From: Bacteroidota bacterium
GTDB taxonomy: Bacteria > Bacteroidota > Bacteroidia > Bacteroidales > Prolixibacteraceae
Assembly (NCBI GenBank): GCA_030691295.1
Contig: JAUYEQ010000577.1
Span: 1 to 24,172, forward strand
Length of the DNA stretch: 24,172 nucleotides
Reading direction: 5' to 3'
Positions 15,915-23,051 of the stretch are shown here, one piece after another (within the stretch, counting starts at the first letter, position 1; every line of letters starts with the position of its first letter). The notes under the pieces were generated by a model that saw only the letters and a program-made list of their open reading frames with translations, did no database searches and was not told the origin of the DNA. The translations under genes and the position numbers were made by a program.

Positions 15915-15935
15915 ATGTGGCGATATCAGCCACAT
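15915..15935. promoter_or_regulatory. Inverted repeat, possible operator or leader hairpin
   Basis: ATGTGGC (15915-15921) and GCCACAT (15929-15935) form a perfect 7-bp inverted repeat around GATATCA. It sits just downstream of the putative -7 element and between two divergent genes, a normal place for a repressor site. Confidence 0.4.
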
Positions 15936-15965
15936 ATAAAAGTTAACTCCCTTAAATAAAGCATT

Positions 15966-16589
15966 ATGTGTAAATTTTGTTTTTTATTCCTATTTGTCGG
16001 TATTGGTTTCTCCTGTGCAACCGTCAGCCAAAAGAAAGAAGAATCTTCAGCAGAAGTTAAAGCTGTGGCATTCGAGGGTTTTATTCCTGAAGAGAATCAG
16101 GAAATTTTGGAGATGGTGAGAGGTGATATTTTAATCTCAAAATTGCTCAGAGATTCTACCTTGATTGCTGAAGAGGTTTTGGTTAATCCGGATCGGAATC
16201 TTTTGGGTGGTGTGTCTCCCGGTAGTCCTCATTATGAAGAGTATATGGCCGAAGTGAAAGAGGTAAGACCCCGATTGGTAAACTATATTGAAGAATACGG
16301 ACCGATGGTTATGGAGCTTGTAAAATCAAGGACCTACGAAGAGAGTGAAATAAGGGAGCAAAATTTCTTTCGGGAATTAATCCTGAAATATGCTGAGCGG
16401 ACCAAATTGGAATTTCCCATGTTATCGCAATTGGAGCTGATCTCCCAAGGAGCCGATTATTATGCCTATCGCTATAAAGTGATCAACTATAAGGAATTTG
16501 ACCTTATTTCATTTTCATCCTACCTACCCTGGTACAGGGTAAAGTTTGTTTTTGAAAATGGTGTTTTAATTGAGTATGAGCATTTCTAA
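15966..16589 (+). CDS. Predicted lipoprotein of unknown function
   Basis: The 207-aa protein begins with a short basic-hydrophobic leader ending in GIGFSC with C17 as the probable lipid-attached cysteine, followed by a charged Lys/Glu-rich linker. The rest is mixed alpha/beta and acidic, with an aromatic-rich C-terminus (about residues 170-207). I do not recognise the family. It is transcribed alone, divergent from the DAO oxidoreductase and 54 bases before the exonuclease gene on the same strand. Localisation to the cell envelope is inferred from the leader only. Confidence 0.7.
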   Translation: MCKFCFLFLFVGIGFSCATVSQKKEESSAEVKAVAFEGFIPEENQEILEMVRGDILISKLLRDSTLIAEEVLVNPDRNLLGGVSPGSPHYEEYMAEVKEVRPRLVNYIEEYGPMVMELVKSRTYEESEIREQNFFRELILKYAERTKLEFPMLSQLELISQGADYYAYRYKVINYKEFDLISFSSYLPWYRVKFVFENGVLIEYEHF

Positions 16590-16643
16590 AGTTAATAGCA
16601 TCAGAAATATCAAATTCTTATAGATAAATTTTAGCAAAAAGTT

Positions 16644-17153
16644 ATGGACACATTTACTGCCATTGATTTTGAAACCGCACACGGCAAACGCTGGAGCATC
16701 TGTCAGGTTGGGTTGGTGCGGGTTGAAAGTGGAGTAATTACCGATGAACTCAGCATTTTGGTGCAACCACCCAATAATTTCTACTGGAACTGGTTTATTG
16801 ACATTCATGGCATTACTCCTGAAATTACCCGGAATGCACCTACTTTTGATCAAATCTGGCATAAGGTTGAACCATTTATTAAAAACCAATCGGTGGTTGC
16901 TCACAATGGTTTGAGTTTCGATTTTCCGGTTTTGGCTCAAACATTACAGTACTATGGGCTGGAAGTTCCCGATTATGAAAAATATTGTACTTACCGCTTA
17001 TTTAGAAGCAGTCTAAACACATTATGTCAAAAGTATAACATACATTTGAACCATCACGAAGCGCTGTCAGATGCAAAAGCGTGTGCGGAGCTGTTCTTAA
17101 TGAATATACCAACTAAAATCTATGACAAAAGAAGAATTACAGGAACTCGTTAA
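16644..17153 (+). CDS. DEDDh 3'-5' exonuclease, DnaQ/epsilon-like
   Basis: The 169-aa protein is a compact exonuclease domain with all the catalytic residues of the DEDDh family: D8 and E10 in AIDFETA, a later Asp in HNGLSFDFPVL (near residue 95) and the H/D pair in HHEALSDAKACAELF (near residues 134-140). Such enzymes chew single-stranded DNA or RNA from the 3' end with two metal ions. The length fits the exonuclease domain alone, without polymerase-binding or BRCT regions. Its last 32 bases overlap the start of the acidic protein gene, so the two are translationally linked, and the DUF262 gene follows. It may be a housekeeping exonuclease or part of a defence operon. Confidence 0.9.
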   Translation: MDTFTAIDFETAHGKRWSICQVGLVRVESGVITDELSILVQPPNNFYWNWFIDIHGITPEITRNAPTFDQIWHKVEPFIKNQSVVAHNGLSFDFPVLAQTLQYYGLEVPDYEKYCTYRLFRSSLNTLCQKYNIHLNHHEALSDAKACAELFLMNIPTKIYDKRRITGTR

Positions 17154-17382
17154 AAAGTACCGAAACCTTTCAATGAAGGAAGAATCTAGAGATGATGACA
17201 AATCACATCTTTATGAACGATATGCCGATTGGGTAGAAGATAATATTGACATATTTGGAAATTTATACGATAAAGAGCAATTGTGGGAAACATTCCTGGA
17301 AGATCACGATGAGGATTTTGATTCGATGCTTCCTGAAGGAGATGACGATGATGAAATAACTGATTATTTAACTAAAGATTAA
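17122..17382 (+). CDS. Small very acidic protein, possible DNA mimic or regulator
   Basis: I do not recognise this 86-aa protein. It contains about 30 Asp/Glu against about 10 Lys/Arg, with a run of four aspartates near the C-terminus, and is predicted mostly helical with a few aromatic residues (YADWVED, LWETFLED). It starts inside the exonuclease gene (32-base overlap) and ends 19 bases before the DUF262 gene. Small acidic proteins next to nucleases sometimes act as DNA mimics or inhibitors that hold the nuclease in check; that is inference from charge and location. The ATG-led frame, the clean stop and the tight spacing on both sides support it as a real gene. Confidence 0.7.
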   Translation: MTKEELQELVKKYRNLSMKEESRDDDKSHLYERYADWVEDNIDIFGNLYDKEQLWETFLEDHDEDFDSMLPEGDDDDEITDYLTKD

Positions 17383-17401
17383 AATAATAAAAAATGTAAT
17401 T

Positions 17402-19870
17402 ATGACTATTTGGAAGTTTGGCTGTAATTGGGGAAATGGACAACCATATTTTGATGATTTTATTAGGTCTGAAAAAATTATACTTGGTTGGGGGCACAAA
17501 TACGAGATAAATGATATTGTTTTGATTGCAAAAGGGCACAATATTATTGCCCTTACAAAAGTAATTGGCAATAGAACCCTAAGTATAAGTAATAGAGAAT
17601 ATAAAGATGCATTTGAGAAATATAAAATTGATTATTGTGATCAAGTTTATTACACGAAAGTTGACTGGATTGATTTGAAAGAAGAAGATTATTTCAAATA
17701 TGAACTCCAACAAGGGATTTGTCAAGTTAGAAATACTGTAATTCAGAATAATGCAATTTTGTTATTAAAAAAATACAATGACTCTAATAGACTAAAGAAT
17801 AATCAATTATTTACATTAGGACAAATTGCAAATTGGCAGCTAAAGCCTGAAAATAGAAAAGTTGAACTTCCATCACTACAGCGTGGATTTGTATGGAAGC
17901 CAAAACAAATTGAGGATCTTTGGGATTCACTATTCAGAGGTTTTCCTATTGGTTCTTTTCTATTGTCTGATGATGAAAAGGGAAAATATTTTTTGATGGA
18001 TGGACAGCAGAGAGCAACTGCAATAACCTTGGGTTACTATAATCCTTGGGGAGAAACTGTGAAAATGTGGTCATTAAAAAGTTATATACCAAATTTGTGG
18101 ATTGATATTGAGCCAACTGAGAAAACAGAATCACATAAATTTGTATTTCGAATCATAACACAATCTCATCCTTGGGGTTACCAAAGGAAAAATAACAATG
18201 CCGCCTTAAGTATTTCTGACAGAAATAAAGCATTGGAAATCTTCGAGCAAAATAACAAAATAAAGGCAAAGGGATATACATCATATCCATCTACATCTGT
18301 TTTTCCATATGATTCAGATTTCCCAATTCCACTTTCATTTCTATTGAGATCTTTTGATGTGGAAAATACTGAGGATATTGATAAGTGGAAGGATAATGTA
18401 ATCAGCCTCTGTAAAGAGTATATTCCCGAACACATTAAAACTAAGTCTCTGAAATTTAATAATAAGGAGGGTTATATAGAAGCACTCAAGTCTATTGATA
18501 TTTCTGAAATTTATAAAGCTGTAAAAAGGCTTAATGAATTAGAAATCCATAGTAACATTGTGAAAAATGAATTGCTTTCAGAGGAAGAAGATGGCAATGC
18601 TGAAAATCCCACCCTATTTGTTAGACTTAATTCTTCAGGTACCGTTTTAAACGGTGATGAACTAATTTATTCAATATACAAAGCATTTTTTCCCGATTCA
18701 AAAGAATTAGTTGAGACGATAGGATTAAGTTTTATCTCTGCGCCTCTTTTAATTTCGATGGTATCAAGAATTACTCAAGCAGAATTGACAAATGGAGAAT
18801 ATGTTAGAAAATTGGATGTTAGAGCCTTTCAAAATCGAATAAAAGACGTCCAGTTCCGGACTAAAATAAGTGAATTAATTGGTAATAAAGATGATAGTCT
18901 TATTAGTTTGGCTTTCAAAAAAGCTGTTGAAATATTAAAGGATGAACAATCTTCAATAATACCAGCAGTTTTAGTGAAAGATTTAATAAAAAAAAATTCA
19001 GAAGTATTTCTTTTTCTTGTTTATTGGTTATATAAAAATCCAAAAGTTGAAATTTGTAATAAGCAAAGAACTGCAATTTTAGCCAAGTTTACTGTTCTGA
19101 CTTGGTTTGGATTAGATATTTCAAGATATGTGAAAGAAACATGGGGAAGCGCAACAGATGAAGAGTTTTGGATTACAAAATTTTCAAAAGAGCAATCAGA
19201 AAAATTTATTTCTGTTTTAGTTTCCCCACAATTATTAGACGAATATTTTAATAATCCACTTGTAATAAAAGAAGCAAAACACGCATTAAATCAAAGTAAA
19301 AAAGATGGTGAGCTATTTGTCGAAGAGTCAGGAGAAATAATCAAGTTATTTAAAAAAATATTTAATGACGATATTGATGAGCAGAGGATTAATAGCATCT
19401 GGTGGGAGTTTTTTCGTAGATTATTCTGGGGCAGGTCTTTAATCGTTTTTGCGCAACGGGAATATATCAATAATCAATTCAAAGATTTTAACCAGATTGA
19501 AGACCTTCAAGATACTAATGTTCCCTGGGATTGGGATCATATCTATCCAAACAGTTGGGTCTATAATCAAAAGGATGTAAATAGTTCTATCAGACATTGG
19601 AATAATTGTATCGGGAACTTTAGGGCTTTATCTTTAGGCGAAAACAGAAGTGAAAATGCACATCTTTCTCCAAAAGTTCGTTTGGAAAAAATAGAAGTAC
19701 AGAATAAAAGTTTTGTAAAAAGTTCAGATTTTGAATTCTGGAGTAAAATTGATAACAGAATATATACAAATGAAAAGGTTGAATTTCATACAAAGGCAGT
19801 AGTCTTACGAACATTAAATATTTATCGTGAATGGTGGGATAAACTGATGATTGATAGAATATTATATTGA
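17402..19870 (+). CDS. DUF262-HNH (DUF1524-like) protein with PUA/EVE-like N-terminus; candidate type IV restriction enzyme
   Basis: The 822-aa protein appears to have three parts. Residues 1 to about 120 look like a PUA/EVE-type domain, with the pattern KIILGW followed by YEINDIVLIAKG; such domains read modified bases. Residues about 134-430 are DUF262, a ParB-like NTPase fold, with PSLQRGFVWK at 157-166, DGQQR at 200-204 and NSSGTVLNGDEL at 410-421. Residues about 690-765 are an HNH-type nuclease of the DUF1524 kind, with DWDHIYP at 710-716 and NCIGNFRAL at 735-743. GmrSD and SspE, which cut or nick modified phage DNA, use this DUF262 plus HNH plan. The gene is visibly more AT-rich than the metabolic genes to the left, suggesting transfer. 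It ends 55 bases before a strong terminator. Confidence 0.85.
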   Translation: MTIWKFGCNWGNGQPYFDDFIRSEKIILGWGHKYEINDIVLIAKGHNIIALTKVIGNRTLSISNREYKDAFEKYKIDYCDQVYYTKVDWIDLKEEDYFKYELQQGICQVRNTVIQNNAILLLKKYNDSNRLKNNQLFTLGQIANWQLKPENRKVELPSLQRGFVWKPKQIEDLWDSLFRGFPIGSFLLSDDEKGKYFLMDGQQRATAITLGYYNPWGETVKMWSLKSYIPNLWIDIEPTEKTESHKFVFRIITQSHPWGYQRKNNNAALSISDRNKALEIFEQNNKIKAKGYTSYPSTSVFPYDSDFPIPLSFLLRSFDVENTEDIDKWKDNVISLCKEYIPEHIKTKSLKFNNKEGYIEALKSIDISEIYKAVKRLNELEIHSNIVKNELLSEEEDGNAENPTLFVRLNSSGTVLNGDELIYSIYKAFFPDSKELVETIGLSFISAPLLISMVSRITQAELTNGEYVRKLDVRAFQNRIKDVQFRTKISELIGNKDDSLISLAFKKAVEILKDEQSSIIPAVLVKDLIKKNSEVFLFLVYWLYKNPKVEICNKQRTAILAKFTVLTWFGLDISRYVKETWGSATDEEFWITKFSKEQSEKFISVLVSPQLLDEYFNNPLVIKEAKHALNQSKKDGELFVEESGEIIKLFKKIFNDDIDEQRINSIWWEFFRRLFWGRSLIVFAQREYINNQFKDFNQIEDLQDTNVPWDWDHIYPNSWVYNQKDVNSSIRHWNNCIGNFRALSLGENRSENAHLSPKVRLEKIEVQNKSFVKSSDFEFWSKIDNRIYTNEKVEFHTKAVVLRTLNIYREWWDKLMIDRILY

Positions 19871-19925
19871 ATAAATAATAATTATTTGTACCAAGTTTGT
19901 TATTGAAACGTACCAATCCAATATT

Positions 19926-19963
19926 CTCACTGCTCAGCTTCTCCTTGGCAGTGAGTTTTTTTT
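19926..19963 (+). terminator. Rho-independent terminator after the DUF262 gene
   Basis: CTCACTGC (19926-19933) pairs perfectly with GCAGTGAG (19948-19955), followed by eight Ts. It closes the exonuclease-acidic protein-DUF262 run and separates it from the FtsZ-like gene. Confidence 0.85.
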
Positions 19964-20060
19964 AGTTCCAATTTTTTAAGAATATCATAACAAATTGAAT
20001 AAGATAAAAAATATTCTCAAAATCCCTCTAACTGCGCCATCTCTTGTCCTTCCCCGCCTT

Positions 20061-20068
20061 TACCTTTG
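20061..20068 (+). promoter_or_regulatory. Bacteroidota -7 promoter element of the FtsZ-like gene
   Basis: TACCTTTG matches TAnnTTTG exactly and ends 23 bases before the ATG at 20092. It supports that start over the upstream TTG at 20044, which would lie before the promoter. Confidence 0.5.
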
Positions 20069-20091
20069 ATTCAATAATCAAAATAATCAAG

Positions 20092-20724
20092 ATGAAAAGA
20101 CGAGAAGTAATCAAAGGATTGGGAGTTTTGGGCGTACTGGCTTTTTTGCCGGATATTACTGCCACAGGTAATCATGCCTCAACTCAACTTCATTTTGTTG
20201 GGTTGGGCCAGGGAGGAACAAATGCGATGGTGCATATTTACAAGAAAGGAATTGATGCAAAATACTCCTGTATCACAGGTCCTTATGTATCGCATTTGAA
20301 ACCAGAAATGGAGTATCTGTTTTTCGAAACTCCGCAGGATTACCGGATAAATGGAATTCACTACAAAATACCACTCGAATTAACACCCGAAATGAAAGTA
20401 CTTTTCAGTGAAAACCATCGGTATGTAATTTTAACCGGATTAGGGGCTTCTGTCGGTACTGGATTAATCGGTAGTTTGCTTACATTTCTGAACACGGAGC
20501 GTAAAAGCTATTTCGCAATTTGCAGTCTCCCTCCAAAGAATGAGGGGCGGTCGAAACGGGAATACACCGAAGAGAAGAAAGCGGAGATTGAAGGGATTTC
20601 AAATGTCATATTCTTTGATCATCAGGATATTCGTGAAGAATGTGGACTATTGCCGGTAAAAGAGACATTTGAAATAGGAAATGAGTTATTTTATAGGATT
20701 GTACAAGCATCCATAAATATTTAA
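20092..20724 (+). CDS. Truncated FtsZ/tubulin-like GTPase-fold protein with twin-arginine leader
   Basis: The 210-aa protein starts MKRREVIKGLGVLGVLAFLP, which looks like a Tat signal (RR at 3-4, then a hydrophobic stretch). After it comes an FtsZ-like nucleotide domain: GLGQGGTNA at 37-45 resembles the FtsZ GVGGGGSNA loop; GLGASVGTG at 116-124 resembles the tubulin signature GGGTGTG; and NEGRSKRE at 150-157 with the following helix and the NELF near 197 match the order seen in the FtsZ N-terminal domain. The FtsZ C-terminal domain is absent. The signature glycines are only partly kept, so GTP binding is uncertain. An exported FtsZ-like protein would be odd, since GTP is cytoplasmic. The neighbour is a convergent XRE regulator, 19 bases away. 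Confidence 0.7.
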   Translation: MKRREVIKGLGVLGVLAFLPDITATGNHASTQLHFVGLGQGGTNAMVHIYKKGIDAKYSCITGPYVSHLKPEMEYLFFETPQDYRINGIHYKIPLELTPEMKVLFSENHRYVILTGLGASVGTGLIGSLLTFLNTERKSYFAICSLPPKNEGRSKREYTEEKKAEIEGISNVIFFDHQDIREECGLLPVKETFEIGNELFYRIVQASINI

Positions 20725-20743
20725 GGGCGCATTTTCGATATTC

Positions 20744-21106
20744 TTATCTTCCAGTAATCTTATAATTTTCAACCGGTTCGGCCACTTGGTTGAGTGGTGG
20801 TGTCTCGGTGGAAGAAACCTTATTATTTACAATAGGAGTAATTTCATCCAGCGGTTTAAACCCGATTACTGGTGCTTTGCCAATTGCCAGTGAAAGTTCG
20901 ATCAGCTTTTTAAGCGTATAATTGAATTCTCCTTTCATCACCTGCGATACATATCCTTTTGATACACCGAGTTGTTCTGCAAACTGGGTTTGAGTGAGGT
21001 TGTTATCTTTCAAATAGGCAGTTACCTGGCGGAAAATCTCATTTTGAATGGTTTCCAACCAGTACTCTGGTCTGGTAATTAATTCTTCGCGTTTAAGCAT
21101 TGTCAT
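20744..21106 (-). CDS. XRE-family helix-turn-helix regulator
   Basis: The 120-aa protein has a Cro/cI-type helix-turn-helix at about residues 28-80, with the core LTQTQFAEQLGVSKGYVSQV. The N-terminal 27 residues and the Pro/Thr-rich C-terminal tail (from about residue 85) are not part of the DNA-binding fold. Such small regulators repress their own promoter, phage genes or toxin-antitoxin pairs. It is convergent with the FtsZ-like gene and no toxin-like partner of the right type lies beside it. Two ATGs (21106 and 21100) are equally possible starts. A perfect palindrome lies upstream at 21145-21154 and may be its operator. Confidence 0.88.
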   Translation of the reverse strand: MTMLKREELITRPEYWLETIQNEIFRQVTAYLKDNNLTQTQFAEQLGVSKGYVSQVMKGEFNYTLKKLIELSLAIGKAPVIGFKPLDEITPIVNNKVSSTETPPLNQVAEPVENYKITGR

Positions 21107-21120
21107 AAATGTATTTAAAG

Positions 21121-21128
21121 CAAATTTA
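21121..21128 (-). promoter_or_regulatory. Bacteroidota -7 promoter element of the XRE gene
   Basis: On the minus strand this reads TAAATTTG, an exact TAnnTTTG match, 14 bases before the ATG of the XRE gene, implying a very short leader. Confidence 0.45.
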
Positions 21129-21144
21129 TTTATTTAAGTTTAGT

Positions 21145-21154
21145 TATAGCTATA
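21145..21154. promoter_or_regulatory. Palindrome TATAGCTATA, possible XRE operator
   Basis: A perfect 10-bp palindrome lies about 17 bases upstream of the putative -7 element of the XRE gene, between -7 and -33, where a repressor would block transcription. Autoregulation is inferred. Confidence 0.4.
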
Positions 21155-21193
21155 CATTTTGAATTGATTCTTTGTTGTCCGGTAAAAATTAAG

Positions 21194-21265
21194 TTTATCC
21201 GCTACGCGGAAAATAAACTTGATTTCTCTATTGACCTACAATACTTTCCGCTACGCGGAAAGTTT
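21194..21265. repeat. Two CCGC-TAC-GCGG hairpins
   Basis: The core CCGCTACGCGG occurs twice, within 21199-21209 and again within 21249-21259, each flanked by self-complementary A/T-rich ends; the second one has the perfect 9-bp stem ACTTTCCGC with GCGGAAAGT. A third partial word, TTTTCCGTAGG, follows at about 21261. They lie in the 252-bp gap between divergent genes and look like a REP-type repeat pair. Confidence 0.65.
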
Positions 21266-21358
21266 TCCGTAGGAGATGTCGTTTTATAGTAAAAATACCT
21301 TCACCCACGTCAGTTGCTGGCGTACCTCCTTCCTATCTTTATTCGAAAAAATAAAAAT

Positions 21359-22216
21359 ATGGAAAATAGGTCAAAACAAAGTCTTCTGCAAAGCATTGGA
21401 AATGTTTACGAAGCAGCGAAAGGAAGTCAATTAAAAGATTTCGATTTTGAAAAAATTGATGCCGATTTAATGGAACTTGCCGATTATTTCAAAATAGCCA
21501 AAAGTCAGGCATTTATGCTGGCAAACGTATTCGTGCTGAATTACAAAGGCGATACAGTTGATATGAATGACTTGGTAAAACATTTCAAATGCAATCCGCT
21601 TAGGCTGCTTGAATTTAACGACGACATCAAAGTCCTGTATTCTAAAAGGATACTACTTAAAAGTGCTTCCCGGAACAGGTATAAAATCATTTTCAGAAAA
21701 GACCAGTTTATCCTGAATGAAAATGTGACGGAAGCAATTCTCAACAATTTACCTTGGAAGGAGACAGAAGAAAAAATTTACGCGAATGTGGTGGATTTAC
21801 TCGAAGAGATTAGCAAGCTTGGTAAACAAAGAGAGGACGAGGATATCACAGTCAGTGAATTGCTGTATCAAACAAATTTTTTGATCGAAACCAATCAAAA
21901 CTTACCGCTGATCAGGACGGTTCATCAGATGAACCTTAAAACCGTTGATGCTTATTTTTTCTTTCAGATTGTTTGGACAACGGTTACCGGCCTTGAACAA
22001 ACGCACCTTGGTTTTCCGTCGGGAAGTTTTTTTGAGAAGACTTCTGACTGGATGGATTACATTCAGTCAATTATTAAGGAAGAAAATGAGTTGGTTATCC
22101 AAAACCTTATCGAAATTGAAAAGGCAGATTTTTTCATTGATATTCAAATGAAACTATCTGATTTTTCATTGAATATACTTCAAGAAGAAGGAATTACGCT
22201 TTATCTGAAATCGTAG
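21359..22216 (+). CDS. Protein resembling the N-terminal region of a large Bacteroidota AAA ATPase, ATPase domain missing
   Basis: The 285-aa protein is helical with no signal peptide. From memory its layout resembles the N-terminal helper region that precedes the Walker motifs in a family of large Bacteroidota AAA ATPases: an early LADYFKIAKSQAFMLANVFV helix pair and a late SDFSLNILQEEGITLYLK. Here the frame stops right after that point and no Walker A or B is present. The bases after the stop (from 22218) read MELLESAFRRLN before another stop, resembling a C-terminal helix of such an ATPase. I therefore suspect an internal deletion, but a genuine stand-alone protein is possible. ATG 21359 is preferred to an upstream TTG at 21314. 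A near promoter word TATCTTTA lies about 25 bases upstream. Confidence 0.6.
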   Translation: MENRSKQSLLQSIGNVYEAAKGSQLKDFDFEKIDADLMELADYFKIAKSQAFMLANVFVLNYKGDTVDMNDLVKHFKCNPLRLLEFNDDIKVLYSKRILLKSASRNRYKIIFRKDQFILNENVTEAILNNLPWKETEEKIYANVVDLLEEISKLGKQREDEDITVSELLYQTNFLIETNQNLPLIRTVHQMNLKTVDAYFFFQIVWTTVTGLEQTHLGFPSGSFFEKTSDWMDYIQSIIKEENELVIQNLIEIEKADFFIDIQMKLSDFSLNILQEEGITLYLKS

Positions 22217-22261
22217 AATGGAACTTCTTGAATCCGCTTTCCGGCGTTTAAACTGAAAGAT

Positions 22262-22888
22262 TCAGGAACTTCCCAAGCCAATATAACTAAATTCACTGCC
22301 CAGGCTCACCTGGGCAGTGCCGTTTTTGAAGTCCCAGGCATCGTCGTATAGAAACGGAATTTGTAAAGTTCCTTCGGTATTTGCATATCCCCATTTTTGG
22401 TCTTTTTTTATGGCTGACAAACCATTGCTGAATGGCTTCATGAAATCATAAATCAACGGAATGGCTTCTTCGCCTTTTAGGTTTACTGCACCATGTTTGT
22501 CTCCGTTTCTTACAATCACCAGTCCTTCATTGAATTCCCAAACCCAGTCATATTGCAGCCGAACAACTACTTTACCTTTTGTATCCACAAAACCCCATTT
22601 TGAGTTTTGGCACACTTTAACCAAATCGTTCCTGAAAAATCCGGTAGAATCGTAAATCGTTGGAATGATTTCTTCTCCAAATAAGTTTACAAATCCCCAT
22701 TTGTTGTTCTTTTTGACTTTGGCAAACCCATTTGAATCGAATAAACAAAGGTTTTCATAAACGATTGGAACAACGACTTTTCCGGCCCGATCAATAAACC
22801 CAAATCGTTCAGTTTTCGATTCATCCAATCGCACTTTGGCCAGACCATTGTTTGCAAACAGGCCAACTTCATCGTAAGTAATCTTCAT
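22262..22888 (-). CDS. WG-repeat protein
   Basis: The 208-aa protein consists of five to six WG (KWG) repeats of about 35 residues. Each has a core such as KWGFVNLFGEEIIPTIYD, with variants RFGFID, KWGFVN, KWGFVD, KHGAVN and KWGYAN. The repeats form beta-rich units thought to serve in protein-protein contacts; no catalytic residues are visible. There is no signal peptide, so it is probably cytoplasmic. It is convergent with the AAA-related protein gene, 45 bases away, and divergent from the WYL regulator. No specific function can be given. Confidence 0.9.
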   Translation of the reverse strand: MKITYDEVGLFANNGLAKVRLDESKTERFGFIDRAGKVVVPIVYENLCLFDSNGFAKVKKNNKWGFVNLFGEEIIPTIYDSTGFFRNDLVKVCQNSKWGFVDTKGKVVVRLQYDWVWEFNEGLVIVRNGDKHGAVNLKGEEAIPLIYDFMKPFSNGLSAIKKDQKWGYANTEGTLQIPFLYDDAWDFKNGTAQVSLGSEFSYIGLGSS

Positions 22889-22904
22889 GTCTGTGGTTTT
22901 TTAT

Positions 22905-22924
22905 TTCCAGAATCGATGCTGGAA
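22905..22924. promoter_or_regulatory. Inverted repeat upstream of the WG-repeat gene
   Basis: TTCCAG (22905-22910) and CTGGAA (22919-22924) flank a core containing ATCGAT. This dyad, 17-36 bases before the WG gene ATG and in the divergent region with the WYL regulator, could be a binding site for that regulator. Confidence 0.35.
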
Positions 22925-22994
22925 TTGATTTTTTCATTCCCGGTAAAAGTCTGCGGAGAGGTGGACGGCAAATGACGTTTGAGAAATTATTTTA

Positions 22995-23019
22995 TACCAC
23001 GACGGATGCCGTCGTAGTA
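22995..23019. repeat. Hairpin ACGACGG-ATG-CCGTCGT in the WYL gene promoter region
   Basis: ACGACGG (22999-23005) and CCGTCGT (23009-23015) are perfectly complementary, extended by TAC/GTA beyond one mismatch. It sits just upstream of the -7 element of the WYL gene, so it may be an operator, or a REP-type repeat of the kind seen elsewhere in the window. Confidence 0.55.
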
Positions 23020-23025
23020 ATGTGT

Positions 23026-23033
23026 TAGCTTTG
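23026..23033 (+). promoter_or_regulatory. Bacteroidota -7 promoter element of the WYL gene
   Basis: TAGCTTTG matches TAnnTTTG exactly, 18 bases before the ATG at 23052. A GTG start at 23022 would lie upstream of it, which argues for the ATG. Confidence 0.5.
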
Positions 23034-23051
23034 GCTCAAAATTTAAACGCT

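Noticed and set aside
15814..15933. Upstream GTG start for the DAO-family gene
   Set aside because: It would put 40 residues before the FAD-binding motif, which in this family lies at the very N-terminus; the ATG at 15813 fits better.
20744..21106. Antitoxin of a toxin-antitoxin pair
   Set aside because: The XRE protein resembles an antitoxin, but no HigB/RelE/HipA-type partner is adjacent on the same strand.
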